Source: an uncultured Clostridia bacterium
GTDB taxonomy: Bacteria > Bacillota > Clostridia > UBA1381
Direction of reading: 5' to 3'
DNA: 5,075 nt
Assembly (NCBI GenBank): GCA_944391265.1
Contig: CALXSX010000017.1
Coordinates: 1-5,075 of the forward strand
Under the pieces are notes generated by a model. That model was not told the origin of the DNA. It saw only the letters and a program-made list of their open reading frames with translations, and made no database searches. This document shows positions 3,930 through 5,075 of this stretch, one piece after another (position 1 is the stretch's first letter; each line of letters opens with the position of its first letter). The position numbers and the translations under genes are program-made.

Positions 3930-5075
3930 GCAAAAGCCCCTTTTTGCCAAGGTCGTAATAACACACAGCTCAAAGGAGCTTGACAGGTTTTTTGAGTACA
4001 GGATATTACCCGGTCAGACGATAACGGCAGGCGACGCCGTTATCGTTCCTTTTGGGAAGAAGAACAAGCCGACTCAGGGATATGTGATAGAAGTTTCAGG
4101 GCACGCGTCCTTCAATGAGGAGCATCTAAAGCCGATACGTTCGGCGGCACCGATGGGCAGGGCATTTGACAGAAATATGCTTGAGGTAATACGGTTTATG
4201 CGCGAAAGGTATATGTGCTCGTATATCGAGGCGATAAGCGCCGTAATACCGCCGGGCGTGTCGGTGCGGTCAAAGGAGTGGATAACGCTTTGCGGCCCTG
4301 TCTCCGGGCTTTCGGGGAAAATTGCCGAGATTTGCGAATTCATTTTATCAAAGGGCGGCTGCGCCGAGCTGCGGCAGATTGAGGCGGCCTTAGGCGCCGG
4401 TGCGTCAAAGCATGTGAGCGAGCTGATAAAAAGAAATATAGCCGAGAGAACATTCAGCGAAAGGGCGCCGATAAACAAAAAGATTCTTATGGCCGTTGAG
4501 CTCGCAGTGAGTGCAGACGCGGCAAGAGAGGCGTCAGAGCAGCTTGCAAAGAGAGCGCCGAAGCAGTCGAGAGCCCTTTCCGTTATGTCGGAAGCGGGAT
4601 TTCTTTCTCTTGGCGACATTAAAAAAATGGCTGACTGTGACGGTGCGGTAATAACGGCTCTTTGCACTAAGGGCTATCTGAAAAGGACGGTTGCGGCGGC
4701 GGACAGAAACCCGAACAACACCTATGTCAAAAGAGACGCAGAAAAAAAGCTGACCGATGAGCAAAGATACGCGGTAAGCGCGTTTGAGCCGTATATAAAA
4801 TCGAAAAAATACGAGACGTTCCTGCTTCACGGCGTGACAGGAAGCGGCAAAACTGAGGTGTACATGAGCAGCATACGGCGCGTTATTGATATGGGAAGGC
4901 AGGCTGTCGTGCTTGTCCCCGAAATATCGCTGACACCGCAGACGGTGGACAGGTTCAGGGCGCGCTTCGGCAGCAGGGTAGCGGTTTTGCACAGCGCGCT
5001 TTCCGGCGGAGAGAGGTACGACCAGTGGCGTAAAATCCGCGCCGGAGAGGTCGATATAGTAATCGGGGCGCGCTC
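3910..5075 (+). CDS. priA: Replication restart helicase PriA (primosomal protein N'), N-terminal 388 codons; cut by the right edge
   Basis: PriA recognises stalled or collapsed replication forks and reloads the replisome, using a 3'-to-5' superfamily 2 helicase. The N-terminal 3'-end-binding domain shows FFEYRILPGQTITAGDAVIVPFGKKNKPTQGYVIEV (residues 27-62), matching the family pattern of Y-x-(V/I)-P-x(n)-G-x-x-V-x-VPFG-x(n)-GYV. A region of about residues 85-280 corresponds to the winged-helix part. The helicase core begins with LTDEQRYAV, followed by the Walker A loop HGVTGSGKTEVY (307-318, K314) and VVLVPEISLTPQ (333-344). The sequence ends in VDIVIGAR (381-388), the segment before the family's ARSAxFxP motif. 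The DExH box, zinc-binding cysteines and C-terminal domain lie past the window; full-length proteins have about 730-800 residues. The ATG at 3910 is the first in-frame start and overlaps rpoZ by 20 nt. About ten residues precede the conserved domain, so a slightly later non-ATG start cannot be excluded. In many Firmicutes def and fmt follow. Confidence 0.95.
   Translation, partial: MNSLSSEQKPLFAKVVITHSSKELDRFFEYRILPGQTITAGDAVIVPFGKKNKPTQGYVIEVSGHASFNEEHLKPIRSAAPMGRAFDRNMLEVIRFMRERYMCSYIEAISAVIPPGVSVRSKEWITLCGPVSGLSGKIAEICEFILSKGGCAELRQIEAALGAGASKHVSELIKRNIAERTFSERAPINKKILMAVELAVSADAAREASEQLAKRAPKQSRALSVMSEAGFLSLGDIKKMADCDGAVITALCTKGYLKRTVAAADRNPNNTYVKRDAEKKLTDEQRYAVSAFEPYIKSKKYETFLLHGVTGSGKTEVYMSSIRRVIDMGRQAVVLVPEISLTPQTVDRFRARFGSRVAVLHSALSGGERYDQWRKIRAGEVDIVIGAR

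Noticed and set aside
3416..3973. Minus-strand 185-codon frame opposite rpoZ and the end of gmk
   Set aside because: It is a Ser/Ala-rich shadow of the acidic Glu/Ala codons of rpoZ on the other strand; it overlaps three recognised genes.
4074..4992. Minus-strand frames of 197 and 152 codons opposite priA
   Set aside because: The plus-strand frame carries PriA motifs (VPFG, GVTGSGKTEVY, PEISLTPQ) across the same region, so these are antisense shadows.

Overview
The window is ordinary core chromosome of a low-to-medium GC Gram-positive anaerobe, most likely a member of the Clostridia, perhaps Oscillospiraceae/Ruminococcaceae-like. The reasons are an oxygen-sensitive class III ribonucleotide reductase, the Firmicutes-type run yicC-remA-gmk-rpoZ-priA, strong AGGAGG-type ribosome binding sites, frequent ATA (Ile) and AGG/AGA (Arg) codons, and very AT-rich intergenic DNA beside coding DNA of roughly half GC. 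The taxon is inferred; no marker here fixes genus or species.

Layout. Positions 1-1453 (minus strand) hold the N-terminal 484 codons of nrdD, which runs off the left edge. Positions 1454-1797 are a 344-bp AT-rich divergent control region. It holds a minus-strand promoter for nrdD, two tandem NrdR boxes 32 bp apart just downstream of that promoter, two other inverted repeats, phased A-tracts, and a plus-strand promoter with a perfect TATAAT for the other operon. From 1798 to the right edge a tightly packed plus-strand operon reads yicC (1798-2676), remA (2690-2941), gmk (2934-3527), rpoZ (3552-3929) and priA (3910 onward, cut by the right edge). No terminator is visible between these genes. 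remA/gmk and rpoZ/priA overlap, and the yicC stop codon lies inside the remA ribosome binding site, so translation is probably coupled.

How the genes work together. The divergent pair sets dNTP supply (NrdD, probably repressed by NrdR when dATP/ATP is high) beside a housekeeping operon for RNA turnover (YicC), a DNA-binding regulator (RemA), GMP-to-GDP phosphorylation (Gmk), RNA polymerase assembly (omega) and replication restart (PriA). In Bacillus subtilis coaBC sits between rpoZ and priA; here it is absent and the two genes overlap by 20 nt.

I found no defence system, mobile element, CRISPR array, rRNA or tRNA, and nothing I would call a new system. The points most worth a second look are the control region (a well-formed NrdR site plus a perfect 9-bp-arm palindrome of unknown function) and the long acidic C-terminal tail on the omega subunit.
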